From Cordilura impudica (Eukaryota > Arthropoda > Insecta > Diptera > Scathophagidae): DNA of 64,000 bases. The DNA lies in assembly GCA_963682025.1 (NCBI GenBank), contig OY821518.1:12900100-12964099 (forward strand), read 5' to 3'. A program made the position numbers and the translations under genes. Below the pieces are notes generated by a model. That model did no database searches, was not told the origin of the DNA, and saw nothing but the letters and a program-made list of their open reading frames with translations. Numbering within the stretch: position 1 is the first letter of the stretch; each line of letters opens with the position of its first letter. This document shows, in pieces, positions 44,270 through 55,975 of this stretch.

Positions 44270-46900
44270 AAGGGGTTTTTGACTTTTAATTCTATTAATG
44301 AAAATATTTGTATAGAAAATATTTATTAAAAATTAATATATGATTTTTATATAATTTTTTCCATAAAAAAAATTTTTTTTATTGTTATTTATTTATTGAA
44401 GACTTTATGTTTGTTAATATTAAAAAAAAAAAATTATGATAATTTTTGTTTATTTCCAAATTTGTTAATTTCTATAATTTTTTTTTATATTATTATTAAA
44501 TGATTTGGATGCAACAAAGGTTCGAAAAAGGCTTTAAATGGAATGACAGAAACTGATAAGGTTTATTTTTTTTTATTATTATTATTAATATTATTTTCTA
44601 AAGATAATAATTTTTATCATGTTTTCTAACCTCCTAGTTAAGGTATTGTGCCGAAATAATATGTTTTCTAGTTTACTATAAACCAGCCCTTTAGTTTAAA
44701 CTTTAAAACGTTTTATTAACACAATATGGCCCTAACTGGACTTTGAAAACATATACAAATTAAAATAGTATAAGAGTTGGTAGTATCTTAAGTCTATTAT
44801 AAAAATATATACATAATTATATATACATATATAAATATAAATTTTCCATACAGAAATCAATGTTTAAAATATATTTATATTCATTCATATTTAGAAAAAT
44901 TTTCAAAACACAACAACTAAAAAATAAGTGTACTAAAAAAAATGTATAGATGTCTAAAAAAAAAAAAATAACTTAAAAAAAGAAAAGAAATTTTTTTTTT
45001 AAAGATCTTGGAAATTCAACGTAGAAAATTTTGAATGGACAAACGTAAAATATTTGATGATTGATTAATTTTAATATCTTTAAAAGTTTCCTGAAACCCA
45101 AAAACTAACAAATATGTACTTGAATTATTACAAAATATTTAACAAAAAAAAAAAAAATATCATTCAATATTATATGTACCTTACAAACTGAAAAACAAAA
45201 ATCATAATAATTCAAAATTAAAAAAAAAAAAATAAATAAAAATATTTAAACAACAATAAATTACGTATAAGTACCATACTATATGCATACCTACTAATAT
45301 AAAAAAAACAATTAATAAAAAAAAAATGTAAACCAAAGGAAGTATCAAAAAAGGTATAAATAAAAAATTTTAAATAAATAATAAACCTATTCTGAAAATT
45401 AATCACTTAAAGAACGATATATTTTTAAAATAGGTTTATATATTTATTGAAAACTTACTATCGGGCAGCTAATAAAGAATTTAAAAAATTAAAATTTTTA
45501 GTTTTGTTCAAAATACAGAATAAATATTTTTAAAAAATAATGCTCAACTATCATCAAAAAGCACAAAATAGTCTTTTGTTTTTATTTAAAAAATTATATA
45601 CATATGAAATATACTATAATATTAAATCAATAATTAAAAAAATATTTATACAAAAAATGTTTAGTTTTTGAAAAAATAAGTAGCAGACATTACTAAAAGA
45701 AATTATAAAAACATAAATATTGAGTTCTAAACAATTAAGCAAATAAAACAAAGTTAAAATTTATTTAAACATAAAAAACCAAACCATATAAATATAGAGT
45801 TTAAAACCAAGTAGTTCCATTATTATTAAATTTTTTTTGTTTTTGCATTAATATAAAATTTCAAAAAATAAATATTACAATAACTGTGGCAAAGATTAAT
45901 AAAAAAAAATAAAAATAAAATAAAAAAAATATATAAATAAAACCATGACTCTGAAAATAACTTGTGAAACCAAACTAACAACATTGGTGTAAAAAAGAAA
46001 ACTTTAATAAAAATACTTAAAAAAAAGAATAAATTTTTATTTAAATTCGTTAAAAAAAAAAACAGGCAAAAAACAAAACAAAAACGTAGTGATTAATTTT
46101 TAGAAACAACAAATAAAACGTTATTTACAAAAAAATAGAAAAAAATTAAACAAATTTAAAACCGAAAAGATAAATTTAAATAAAGAAAATTATGAAAAAA
46201 AAATATTTTATGCAAAACCTAATTAAACAAAAAATGATGGTGTAAATTAAAAAAAAAAAAATAATATATATAAAAATAATTTATATGAAAAAAAAATTAT
46301 TGCAATTATTTAAAACAAAAGAGAAAACCAAGAATATGACAATTACCTGTATTCTTTAATCAACTAAATGTCAATATTATACATTTTCATCTTTATTACT
46401 AAATGTTTTATTCAATTAACCATAAAAGAAAATCAACTCAAAAACAATCAATTCAAGGATAAAGTTTAAAATTTTTGTTTCAAAACTAAAATCAGCACAC
46501 AAATTCGAAATCAAGAAATTAATACGAATTTATTTAATGAAAGGAACATTTAACACCTGACACATGAAAAAAAAAAACAAAAATCGAATTAAAAAAATTC
46601 AATTTATGGCTAATGATAAATTTAATTTTTTTTTTTTACAAACAAATTTTCTAAGAATTCTATTATTTTACTAGTTTTAAAAATAAATATATTTAATTTT
46701 TCTCAACAGACAAAATATACTTTTAAAAAAAAAATTATGGTATTTATTATTATTTTTTTTCAAATCCAAACAGACCTTTTAGATTACTCAAAATTATGGT
46801 TTAAGTTCCTATACGGACAGGACAAAAGACTTAAGAAAAAAAACCTTTATGACTTAAAACAAAGACGAACTTTCTTTTTTTAAAAAACAATTAAACATTA

Positions 46901-47019
46901 ACAGCCGTATTCGAAAAAATTAAAGTTTATTTCAAGTAGACTTTATTGCATGTTTTTCATATAAAATTTGTTGATAAAGTCTACTTGAAGTACACTTAAA
47001 TTTTTATGAAGACGGCTGT
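46901..47019. repeat. 119 bp hairpin (MITE or hpRNA-like)
   Basis: ACAGCCGTATTCGAAAAAAT at the left pairs with the right end ATTTTTATGAAGACGGCTGT. The centre has TTCAAGTAGACTTTAT and a perfect complement around a loop of about 27 bases. If transcribed in the IA-2 3' UTR it would form a long duplex. Confidence 0.7.
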
Positions 47020-48477
47020 AAATATTTTAAATGACACGATCTAATGGAATAAATTCCTAAAAATTTTAATCAGAGGACAGTATATTTTTTTATTTAATAA
47101 ATCTCCATCAAAAAAAAGTACAAAATATAAGCTGTAAATAGATTTAAGTAAACCAAAAATGTTTTAATGATTTACTTCTTAAATATTCAGTTTAATAATT
47201 TAATTGCATTAATGATTTCTTAAACAATCTAAAATTTTTTAAATCTAAATTATAATAAGGACTGCAGGCGATAAAATAATTTTCATAATATTTTTCTAGT
47301 AGCTCAAAAAACACATAAAAGCGGTGCCAGGTGCCGGTCAGACAAAAAATACGTAACAAAAATTAGTTTCACACAATATAGCTTGAAGTCCCGTTTGTAG
47401 CTAAGCATTTGTAAGACATTTAATCATTAACTAAATAAAAAAAAAAATTCAAATATTGCAGGGTTTTGAAACAAAAACTTTAAAAATATATCTCTCTTAA
47501 CTAAAACCAATCTACTCACTCTATACAAACACTTATTATTAAAGGCTTTTGCAACAAAAAAATACCTAATAACTGACCGGCTTTAACTTGAAGTTAATCA
47601 ATTAATTTAACTTTTAGCAGTTTATATTCAAAATTAAAAAAACACGGACAAAGAAGAGTAAAAACTAATCACGACAAGAAATATAATTTTTACAAAATAT
47701 CAAAAAACAAAAATGGAAATTTTTAATAATGACATTCAGCATATTATTATATGTTGCTTCTATATTTAGTGTATAAATTATTATTCACAAAGTATTACTT
47801 AAATATAAAAAAAATTAATGTTTTATTAAAAAAATTTAAAAAAAATATATATATTTTAGGCTTTCATGCAATTTATTTTTGTTTGTTTTTATTAATAAAA
47901 AACTAAAAAAAGAAAAATATATACTGATTAGAGGTATTTTATTATTATTATTATACATATATATAAAAAAAAACACACAATAAATAAATGCTAAAAAATA
48001 GTACATAATTCATAAAATATAATGATTTTTTGAACTTATAAAACTTAAAAAACAAAAAACATGATTTACAACAAGTAACACAAAAATTATATATTTATTC
48101 ATATTTATCTCTCAATGTTTTTTGAAATGTGAATTAAAAACAATTTTTAAATTCTATTAGAATTCTTATAAAACATTACATAACATACATATATTAACGG
48201 TATATGCATTTAAAATGATCATATAAAACAGCACACTTTATAAGTTAAAACAAGATATATAAATATATTAATTGATGAATAAAAAAAAAAAATACTTATT
48301 ATTGTGTATTAAATGTTTAATTGATGTATATTTATTTATTACATATAAAAACTAAAATTAAATCAGAACAGAACGACATGCAAACTAATTATTGGAATAG
48401 CGAAGACAAGAACCGAAAATACAATTATTCATTAAACTAATCGTATAAATATTTATTATAAAAAAACATACTAACTT

Positions 48478-48480
48478 ACA

Positions 48481-48515
<35 letters not shown>

Positions 48516-48518
48516 ATA
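48478..48518 (+). repeat. (AAAT)n microsatellite
   Basis: About ten uninterrupted ATAA units. Confidence 0.95.
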
Positions 48519-48997
48519 TTATTCTATATAATTCCATAGCAAACCAAAAATAAAATAAAAAAAAAACAGAAACCCACATACAAAGGAAATTTATCAATTA
48601 TAAGATTATAAATCAAATTAAATCGAAATAGTTTTGTCTTACTTACAAACATATGCAAAAACAACAAAAATAAAAGAGAACAGGAAAACAACAGAAAATA
48701 CATAAATAATAAAGAAATGACGATAAAAACAACACTAACATAAAAAAATAAACATTATTATGTAGTTTTTTTTACAAGTTCTACTTTTCATGTTTCTAGA
48801 TATGAGGGAATCTTTTACGGCTTTGCTCCCTGGTCTGGATTCTTAATAATAGTCTTAAAAACACTGTAACCGTAAAAGCAACCGAATATTTTAACAAACT
48901 GTATATTTTAAAGATTCACTGAAAATTACAGTTTTTTTTTTTTTAACGATTTTCAATAATATTTAGGGTATTCACAAGGGTTTTTTCCGTACAAAAA

Positions 48998-49118
48998 AAA
49001 AAAAAAAAAAAAAAATCATGTGAGTCCGATCACAGGGGAGTTGTGTAAACATCTAGTAATTAAAGTTATTTTATGGCAATTTTTTAAAATCAAACAGAAA
49101 CTGCAGGAGCTCTGCTAA
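48998..49118 (-). repeat. Dispersed family Y, left part
   Basis: ATCATGTGAGTCCGATCACA through GCAGGAGCTCTGCTAA is the complement of 17640-17785. It stops exactly at the family B mariner (49121). Confidence 0.75.
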
Positions 49119-49120
49119 TA

Positions 49121-50035
49121 AAGGGTCCGCCAAATAACTTTTTTTTTTTTTGAAAATGCTCTAAAAAAAAACTGCTGAATATTATCTCAAATTTCTTTTT
49201 TTTATTTGAAAGTACAATCCTTCCGGTTAATAATGGAAAATAATTTCATTCAAATGGCTGCCTCGGCTGGCCATGCAGTAGCCTACACGATCGGTACAAT
49301 TTTTAAGCACATTATCGATTGTGTGCAGCTGTATTTCACCAATGGCTTGACGAATATTGTCCTTTAAAGCGTCAATTGTCTCTGGCTTGTTGGCGTAACA
49401 CTTATCTTTGAGGGCACCCCACAAATAATAGTCCAACGGTGTCAAATCGCAGCTCCGAGGTGGCCAAACGACAAAAACAGGGCGCAAAACATCGATTGTA
49501 GCTTCGGCTGTGTGGCAGGTAGCGCCGTCCTGTTGAAACCAAATGTTGCCAATATCCTCCTCTTCAATTTTTGTGAACAAAAATTCGTTCAACATGGCTC
49601 GATAATGATCGCCATTGACTGTAACGGCCACTCCTTGCTCACTTTCGAAGAAAAATGGCCCAATTATGCCTCTGGACCAAAATCCGCACCAAACAGTGAC
49701 TCGTTTTGGGTGTATGGGCTTTTTTTTATTTTTTTTTTTTATTATTAATCAACACTCAGGGGATGCCCCCTACAGATGCAATGCATTGTGTTGATCTCAG
49801 GAAAGATATAGATATAGGAAGGAGGAAAGAGGGAGTAGTGTGTTCATTTTTTTTTTTTTATTTATTTTTTTTTTTTTTGCAGCGACAGACCAAAGCCTCT
49901 GGTGGGAATCGAACCCACGACCCCCGCATTGTAGGCGAGCACGCTACCTACTCACCTACCTACTCAATGTATGCGTGCGGGTTTTCTGTGCCCCAAATGC
50001 GACAATTTTGCTTGTTTAATGCGACAATTTTGCTT
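49121..50035 (-). mobile_element. DD41D mariner family B, copy 2, truncated and SINE-interrupted
   Basis: The left end AAGGGTCCGCCAAATAAC follows a TA. The C-terminal transposase part is readable at 49631-49227 (WFQQDGATCHTA, DLTPLDYYLWG), with a deletion that shortens the segment between the last two Asp. A SINE lies at about 49733-49967. The element resumes at CAATGTATGCGTGCGG and stops near 50015. There a 17 bp piece, ATGCGACAATTTTGCTT, is duplicated in tandem. The N-terminal half and right end are gone. Confidence 0.9.
49733..49967 (-). mobile_element. tRNA-derived SINE with LINE-derived tail
   Basis: On the minus strand: A-box-like TAGGTGAGTAGGTAGCGTGC, then GCGGGGGTCGTGG, the perfect B box GGTTCGATTCC, CACCAGAGGCTTTGGTCTGT, an A-rich linker, and a 100-base tail ACACTACTCCCTCTTTCCTC ... 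GGGGCATCCCCTGAGTGTTG followed by A runs. The head is shared with 34733; the tail is shared with the 3' end of the LINE at 41640. Confidence 0.85.
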
Positions 50036-50166
50036 TTTTTAAAATATTTTTTCTTTGTCTTGATATTTGTTTGGTTAGTTTTTCAGCTATAACTCAAGAA
50101 CCATTAATGATTTATCATTTCAGTCTTCAGCAAAATTGCAGCTAAGACTAGAATAAATTTCTTTGG

Positions 50167-50850
50167 TTTTCTAGAATAACCGCGTATGTCATAAAATCAA
50201 AATGTTGAGGGGAGCCAAAAAACGTTATATTTGAAATTATGGGCTCGATATAAAGTTTTTAAAGCTTTTTATTTAACAGTCCTGTAAATACTTTATGTAA
50301 AATTTTGAGTCAAAAATCTTCAGAGTATTAGATCCTAGAGAAGGACGAAAACAACAATATGTAAATAAAACAACTTATGTCGACAAATGTCGTTTTCTTT
50401 AAAAAAAGAAAACTACCAATGCAACCACCCATGTAGACATAAGTTGTTGTTGCTTGAAAACGGGACTTAGGATGAGAATATAAAAACGTATCAAGAATAA
50501 TAGTGACAAAAAATAACAGAAATAAACACACAAGTTTTTATAAGTCGTTATAAACTGAAAAATTATCCAAAATTATTTTGCATTTTTTTCATTAATAACA
50601 ACGTATGTCGCTATGTGTCGTTTCTGAGAAAACAATGTGTCAGCGATCAAACTTAGGTTGACATACGTCGATAGTGCTGCAAATTAATTTAATAAACATT
50701 TAAGTTACGTCGTTATTTAAAGAAAAAACTCAGAAATGGTCAATATTTTTGTAAAAAAATTAAACACATGTAAAGAGCGTTAAAAATTAATATATTTGGC
50801 ATCGTTAACTCAAAACTGACAAAAATGGACATACGCGGTTATTCCAGAAA
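50167..50850. mobile_element. 684 bp MITE, GAATAACCGCGTATGTC termini
   Basis: TTTTCTAGAATAACCGCGTA at the left and GACATACGCGGTTATTCC at the right form 23-24 bp inverted ends. Inside are repeated TTATGTCGACAAATGTCG / GTAGACATAAGTTGTTG and ACGTATGTCGCTATGTGTCG phrases, so GTATGTCG-like words recur. No ORF. Confidence 0.75.
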
Positions 50851-50989
50851 GCCACAAGTTTATTAATATGTACACAGTGAGTGTCAGTACAATGGAGATT
50901 TTTAACATTACATAATTTTGACGACTTGAACGGCCAATATCAAACAATTGGGTCATAAAATTAAAAACTCTTTTATTAATTAACAATTT

Positions 50990-52350
50990 TTATGTTTTAT
51001 TTATTTAAAAAAGAAATAATATTAAGATAAATTAGCTTAACTTCAGAAAAAAATAAGAAAAACTTTAAAGTGTTCATTTTTATGCTGTTGACAAAACATT
51101 AAAAACCTAAACCATACAGTAATTTGAAACTTTCCTCTAGTTTTTAGTACTGCTTCACAATGCCCAGGCATGGAGTCAATTAAATTATTGATAATATCCA
51201 TTGAACTTTTTTGCCACTCTGAATTAACTGCCTCTATGAGATGGTCTGTCTTGTTTGTGTAATTTCGTGTCCGTATTTTTTGATCTATAATTGCCCATAG
51301 ATTTTCTATGGGACTGAGATCTGGTGATCGGGCTGTCCATTTAAAAACATTGACTGCATTAGATTGTAGCCAATCGGTTTTGGTAGTGTGTTATATTTTC
51401 CTCTGCTTATGTATACATTTCGCCATTTAGACTTTTCCTGTATCCAGTATATGAGTATATGTAGTATATGAATTACACCCATTCCTTGGCCCGAAAAGCA
51501 ACTTCATATCATAATATTGCCACAGCCAAACTTTTTTGATATGTAAATTTCTATACACTCAGGGGTAAAAATCTATTTCACAATATAATCACAAAAATAG
51601 AGTAAGACAAAACGGTGTGAGGTATGAGTGCATTGGTGTAAAGATTATTGCAGCTAATTCAACAACCCTCAAGTATAACAATGTTAAAAATTTCACAATA
51701 TAAACTAATTCAACAACTAAAAGGTATAACACAATCACAAATATAACAATATAGAAGTATAACAGCTAATTGAACTAGGTTAAATGTATAACTCTAAATT
51801 GAAAAAAAAAAATATACTGAATGCACAAGTACTTCCAAATTAAAAAAGTCTTTAATTACTAGATGTTTATACACCTCCCCTGTGATCGGACCCACAGTAT
51901 TTTCTAGTATTTTTCCCTTTGGTCGTCATACAAACGCATCTGTAAAGAGAATAGTATCCCAATTCCGTGCTGACCATTTAATATGTTCTTTAGCAAAATT
52001 TATACCAGCCAGAGGATTTTTCTCTGATATCAGTGGTTTCTTCACAGGGCGATAACCACCAAGATCAGCCTTAAGTGCTCATCGGGAAACATTTCGAGCA
52101 ATTTTTTTCAGTTTCAGATTGTTAATGACGTCTGTCTGTAGGTAGCATTTTTAGACATTTTGTAAACTCTCTTGCTATTAAATTATCCTGTCTTTGATTC
52201 GTTTTACGGGACCTGCCGCTTCAATGTTGAGTCGACACCGTGCCTCTTTCACAATAAATCTTTATTATTTTTGAAATTATGAATTTATTAATATAATATT
52301 TCTCACAAATTTTCTTGTGCCTAAGACCAATTAACTTCATTATGCCGTTA
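50990..52350 (-). pseudogene. Tc1-like transposase relic, interrupted
   Basis: Minus-strand pieces: GRSRKTNQRQD at the right (N-terminal HTH region); KKPLISEKNPLAGINFAKEH and WDTILFTDA (first Asp); ending in an interruption by family Y (51560-51893); then a GxGNIMI...CFSGQGMG block; and finally WTARSPDLSPIENLWAIID and a C-terminal SMDIINNLIDSMPGHCEAVL. Block order and spacing identify a Tc1-family DDE transposase. Several stops make it dead. I could not fix the termini. Confidence 0.85.
51560..51893 (+). repeat. Dispersed family Y copy inside the Tc1 relic
   Basis: It begins AATCTATTTCACAATATAATCA and AAACGGTGTGAGG and ends CTCCCCTGTGATCGGACCCA. This is the same layout as 17395-17785, but without the AAAAATGA array. 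Confidence 0.75.
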
Positions 52351-52481
52351 TTTTATATAATTAATTATAAGATTAAAAGATTGAAAAATTAATTTTTATA
52401 TAAAATCTTTCAACTATTTTTTAAATACAAATTTATTTTCCGTAAGAAACTATAAATATTTAAATATCGGTCAAGTTTTTA

Positions 52482-52511
52482 TACATTTTCTTTCATACCA
52501 TCTGCTATTTT

Positions 52512-52543
<32 letters not shown>

Positions 52544-52760
52544 CCATGGAGCAACCGCATTCCCCCTCATACAATTGATTTGAAACTTGGCTCATAGTCT
52601 TGTTGTAGTGATTTAAAACCCATTTCCCCTTATCCGATCGATCTGAAACTTTGTCCATAGATTTGCTGTGGCCAAAAATTAATTTTAAAATAGTCAAGCA
52701 AAGTTACGCACAGTCAAGGATAGATTCAAAATTCATATGCATAAGGAAAGAAAGAGTTTT
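52482..52760 (-). mobile_element. Tandem-repeat MITE, reverse copy
   Basis: The right end carries AAGGAAAGAAAGAGTTTT. The interior holds TTGTCTGTCTGCCATGGAGC, CGATCGATCTGAAACTTTG and GCAAAGTTACGCACAGTCA, the complement of the units in 58291-58954. About two units remain. Confidence 0.7.
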
Positions 52761-53096
52761 AATAAAAACTTTTTTTTATGGGTTCTCATTATTATTGTTC
52801 AAATCAGAAGTTTAAAAGTTTCCATTGTCTTGGCACCATAAGAAATAATACTTCTTCTCGTTCATCTATTTTTGTTATTAATTGTAGTTTTTATTTCAAA
52901 TTTGAAATTTTTTCAATAGAGAACACACCAAAGAATGATTTTGCAAATAAAAGGACATTGTTTTAGGACTTGAAGCGAAATTATAAAAAACAAAATTGGC
53001 ATCATCAGAATTTTGTAAAAGTTTCCAATGTAAAATAGAATAAACAAATCTGTAGTGCGATTCTGTAAATTTTAACGAACCGACAATCGCATAATA

Positions 53097-54388
53097 AAGG
53101 GTCCGCCAAATAACTTTTTTTTTTTTTTGAAAATGCTATAAAAAAAACTACTGAATATTATCTCAAATTTCTTTTTTTATTTGAAAGTACAATCCTTCCG
53201 GTTAATAATGGAAAATAATTTCATTCAAATGGCTGCCTCGGCTGGCCATGCAGTTGCCTACACGATCGGTCCAATTTTTAAGCACATTATCGATTGTGTG
53301 CAGCTGTATTTCACCAATGGATTCACGAATATTGTCCTTTAAAGCGTCAATTGTCTCTGGCTTGTTGGCGTAACACTTATCTTTGAGGGCACCCCACAAA
53401 TAATAGTCCAACGGTGTCAAATCGCAGCTCCGAGGTGGCCAAACGGCATCAGCTCTGCGGCTGATAATGCGATTTTCAAAAACAGAGTGCAAAACATCGA
53501 GTGTAGCTTCGGCTGTGTGGCACGTAGCGCCGTCCTGTTGAAACCAAATGTTGCCAATATCCTCCTCTTCAATTTTTGTGAACAAAATTTCGTTCAACAT
53601 GGCCCGATAACGATCGCCATTGACTGTAACGGCCACTCCTTGCTCATTTTCGAAGAAAAATGGCCCAATTATGCCTCTGGACCAAAATCCGCACCAAACA
53701 GTGACTCGTTTTGGGTGTATCGGCTTTTCAATGTATGCGTGCCGGTTTTCTGACAATTTTGCTTGTTTACATACCCGCCAAGATCAAAATGAGCTTCATC
53801 TGAAAAGATGATTTTTTTTGGCAAAATCGGCATCTTCTGTAAGTCGATCGCAGGCCCACTTAGCGAAGCGAAAACGCATTGGATGGTCAGTTGGCTTCAA
53901 CTCCTGAACCAATTGGACTTTGTATGGCGTCATACCAAGGTCTTTATACAAATTTCGTCGCAATGATGCCTCCGAAATGTTCAATTCTTGAGAACGCCGG
54001 TGAATTGATGTTGATGGCGCTTCACGCACACTTTCTGCCACAGCAGCAATATTCTCGGGTATACGCACTGTTTTTGGCTTTTCACGCTTTGGTTTATCGA
54101 TGAGGATGCCAGTTTCTTTCACTTTTTTCACAAGATAACGAACATACGGAGCTGACGGTGATTCTCTTCTTCCAAAATCCGTACGCAATTTACGCACACA
54201 TTCTGCAACATTACCATGATTTTCAAAGTAATGTCGCAATATTTCCCAGCGTTGTTCAAGCGTATACACAACCATATTCGTTCAGCGGAAGGATAAGATT
54301 AATTATCTGTCAAATCAGACATGAGCTAAGTGTTAATATTCACGAAATAAGCACTAGTTGAAAAAAAAACGTTAGATGTCGGACCCTT
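53097..54388 (-). mobile_element. DD41D mariner family B, copy 3
   Basis: 1292 bp between TA at 53095-53096 and 54389-54390, with the same termini as copy 1. The right end reads GTTAGATGTCGGACCCTT. The flanks belong to two different repeat families (see findings). Confidence 0.92.
53202..54275 (-). pseudogene. Family B transposase, frameshifted (copy 3)
   Basis: It starts MVVYTLEQRWEILRHYFENH. The frame is lost in a T8 run at 53812-53819 and again at a 14-base deletion near 53753 relative to copy 1. The C-terminal part, with WFQQDGATCHTA, DLTPLDYYLWG and RGSHLNEIIFHY, is intact. Catalytic residues are all present but split between frames. Confidence 0.92.
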
Positions 54389-54399
54389 TATAAAAATAA

Positions 54400-54835
54400 T
54401 TATTATTTATTTCAACCGGTTAATTTTTAATTTTTCGTTTTTATTTTAAACTTTTAATTTTTAATTTTTCGTCTTTCATTTTTCATTTTCCGTTTTTATT
54501 TTTCGTTTGTCATTTTTTATTTTTCATTTTTATTTTTTTATTTTTCATTTTTTATTTTTAATTTTTCGGTTTTTGTATTTCATTTTTTATTTTTCAATTT
54601 TCATTTTTCATTTTGCGTTTTTAATTTTTTATTTTTCATATTTTATTTTTCATTTTTTATTTTTCAATTTTCATTTTGTGTTTTTCATTTTTTATTTTCA
54701 TTTTTATTTTTTTATTTTTTATTTTTCATTTCTTATTTTTCCTTTTTCATTCTTTATTTTTCATTTTTCATTTCTTATTTTTAATTTTTTATTTTCCATT
54801 TTTTTATTTTTTATTTTGAATTTTCAAACAGGTTA
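54400..54835. repeat. TTTTTCATTTTTTATTTTTC minisatellite
   Basis: About 430 bp of imperfect ATTTTTCA/ATTTTTTA units. It is preceded by ATTTCAACCGGTTAATT, so it is the expanded array of family Y in minus orientation. The open frame through it encodes only Phe/Ile/His repeats. Confidence 0.85.
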
Positions 54836-55495
54836 TTACACATAATTTTTCACCAGTACAATCATAAATCACACCGATAATTTCTTACGCTCACATGTTA
54901 CTCTGATTTTTTCTTACGCTCACATATTGCGCTATTTTTGTGATTGTATTGTGAAATAGAAATTAACCCCCCTGCGCGTATAGATGTTTACACATCAAAA
55001 ATTATACGATAATACAATGTTAGGAGGTATGTTTTTACGGTGTACTATGTGATCAGCTGTTCCTTGTTTACTATTTAATTTGCTTTTGTTTATTCCAAAT
55101 ATTGATGTGTAAACAACTAAACGCGCGGGGGGAGGGGCGGGGGTAAATTTCTATTTCACAATACAATCACAAAAACAGCATAACATGTGACATGTAAGAC
55201 AAATCGGTGTGACTTATGATTGTATTGGTGAAAAAATCATGATATAAAATTGCTTCAACTAATTCAACACCCCTTTGCTGCAAAACGACAAAAATTTCAT
55301 AATATAATCGTATAACATATACATAATTCAACAACCGCACAAGTATAACCAGAGTCCCTGCAGTTGTTTGCTAAAAGTGATACATAGATGATGCTTTCTG
55401 TTTGATTTAAAAAAAGCGACATAAAAAAATCTTTAATTACTAGATATTTACACATCTCCCTTGTGATCGGACTCACATGATTTTTTTTTTTTTTT
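54836..55495. repeat. Inverted pair of family Y ends
   Basis: TTTTTGTGATTGTATTGTGA at about 54938 faces the complement TCACAATACAATCACAAAAA at about 55160. Both adjoin GC islands (CCCCCCTGCGCG and GCGCGGGGGGAGGGG) and a TGATGTGTAAAC pair. The right half then runs to CCTTGTGATCGGACTCACAT. Confidence 0.7.
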
Positions 55496-55499
55496 TTTT

Positions 55500-55975
55500 G
55501 TAAGTTTCAAGTAAATATTGTGGCAAAAATGGTAGAAATAAAAAAAAAATGGAAGGAAATAATTATATTCAGGTAAGTTTTTGTGTAAAAGAACAATTAT
55601 TTTGCTTTATTTGATTTTTTTTTTAGTATATGAATATACGACAGGTTGTTCACATACATATGAACCCTTGATTTTGAAAGTGGTATAAGTCAAAAATTCA
55701 CTATTTCATATCAAATCTCAAAAAAATAACATAATCAAAAGTAATTCGCAGTATGTCATGAACATTAACTCGATAAGTTGGGGCTATTTTTTGGTTGGTA
55801 AACAAAATACAGTCAGTCACTGTTTTTTTTTTTTTTTTTTTTTTTTTTTTTGTGGTAGTCGTATAAGTCAGTCTGTTTACAATGTTTGTTAAAATAATTA
55901 GTAATTTTGTCATGTCTTCAGATAGCGGTTCAGGTATGATCAAGTAATCCTATTAATGTAAAAATACACTATTTA
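55500..55975. other. Spacer with long T run
   Basis: Apart from a T run of about 30 bases near 55822-55851, nothing is recognised. Confidence 0.45.

Larger units (their letters stand above)
44270..48800 (+). other. IA-2: Probable very long 3' UTR of IA-2
   Basis: About 4.5 kb downstream of the IA-2 stop shows none of the element families that fill the rest of the window, except one short hairpin. It is strongly biased to A on the + strand, has many AATAAA-type signals and no coding frame. The transition to repeats is sharp near 48990. Fly neuronal genes often have extended 3' UTRs; that this is one is inference. Confidence 0.5.

Noticed and set aside
54507..54845. 112-residue open frame
   Set aside because: It consists only of Phe/Ile/His repeats from a TTTTTCATTTTT minisatellite.
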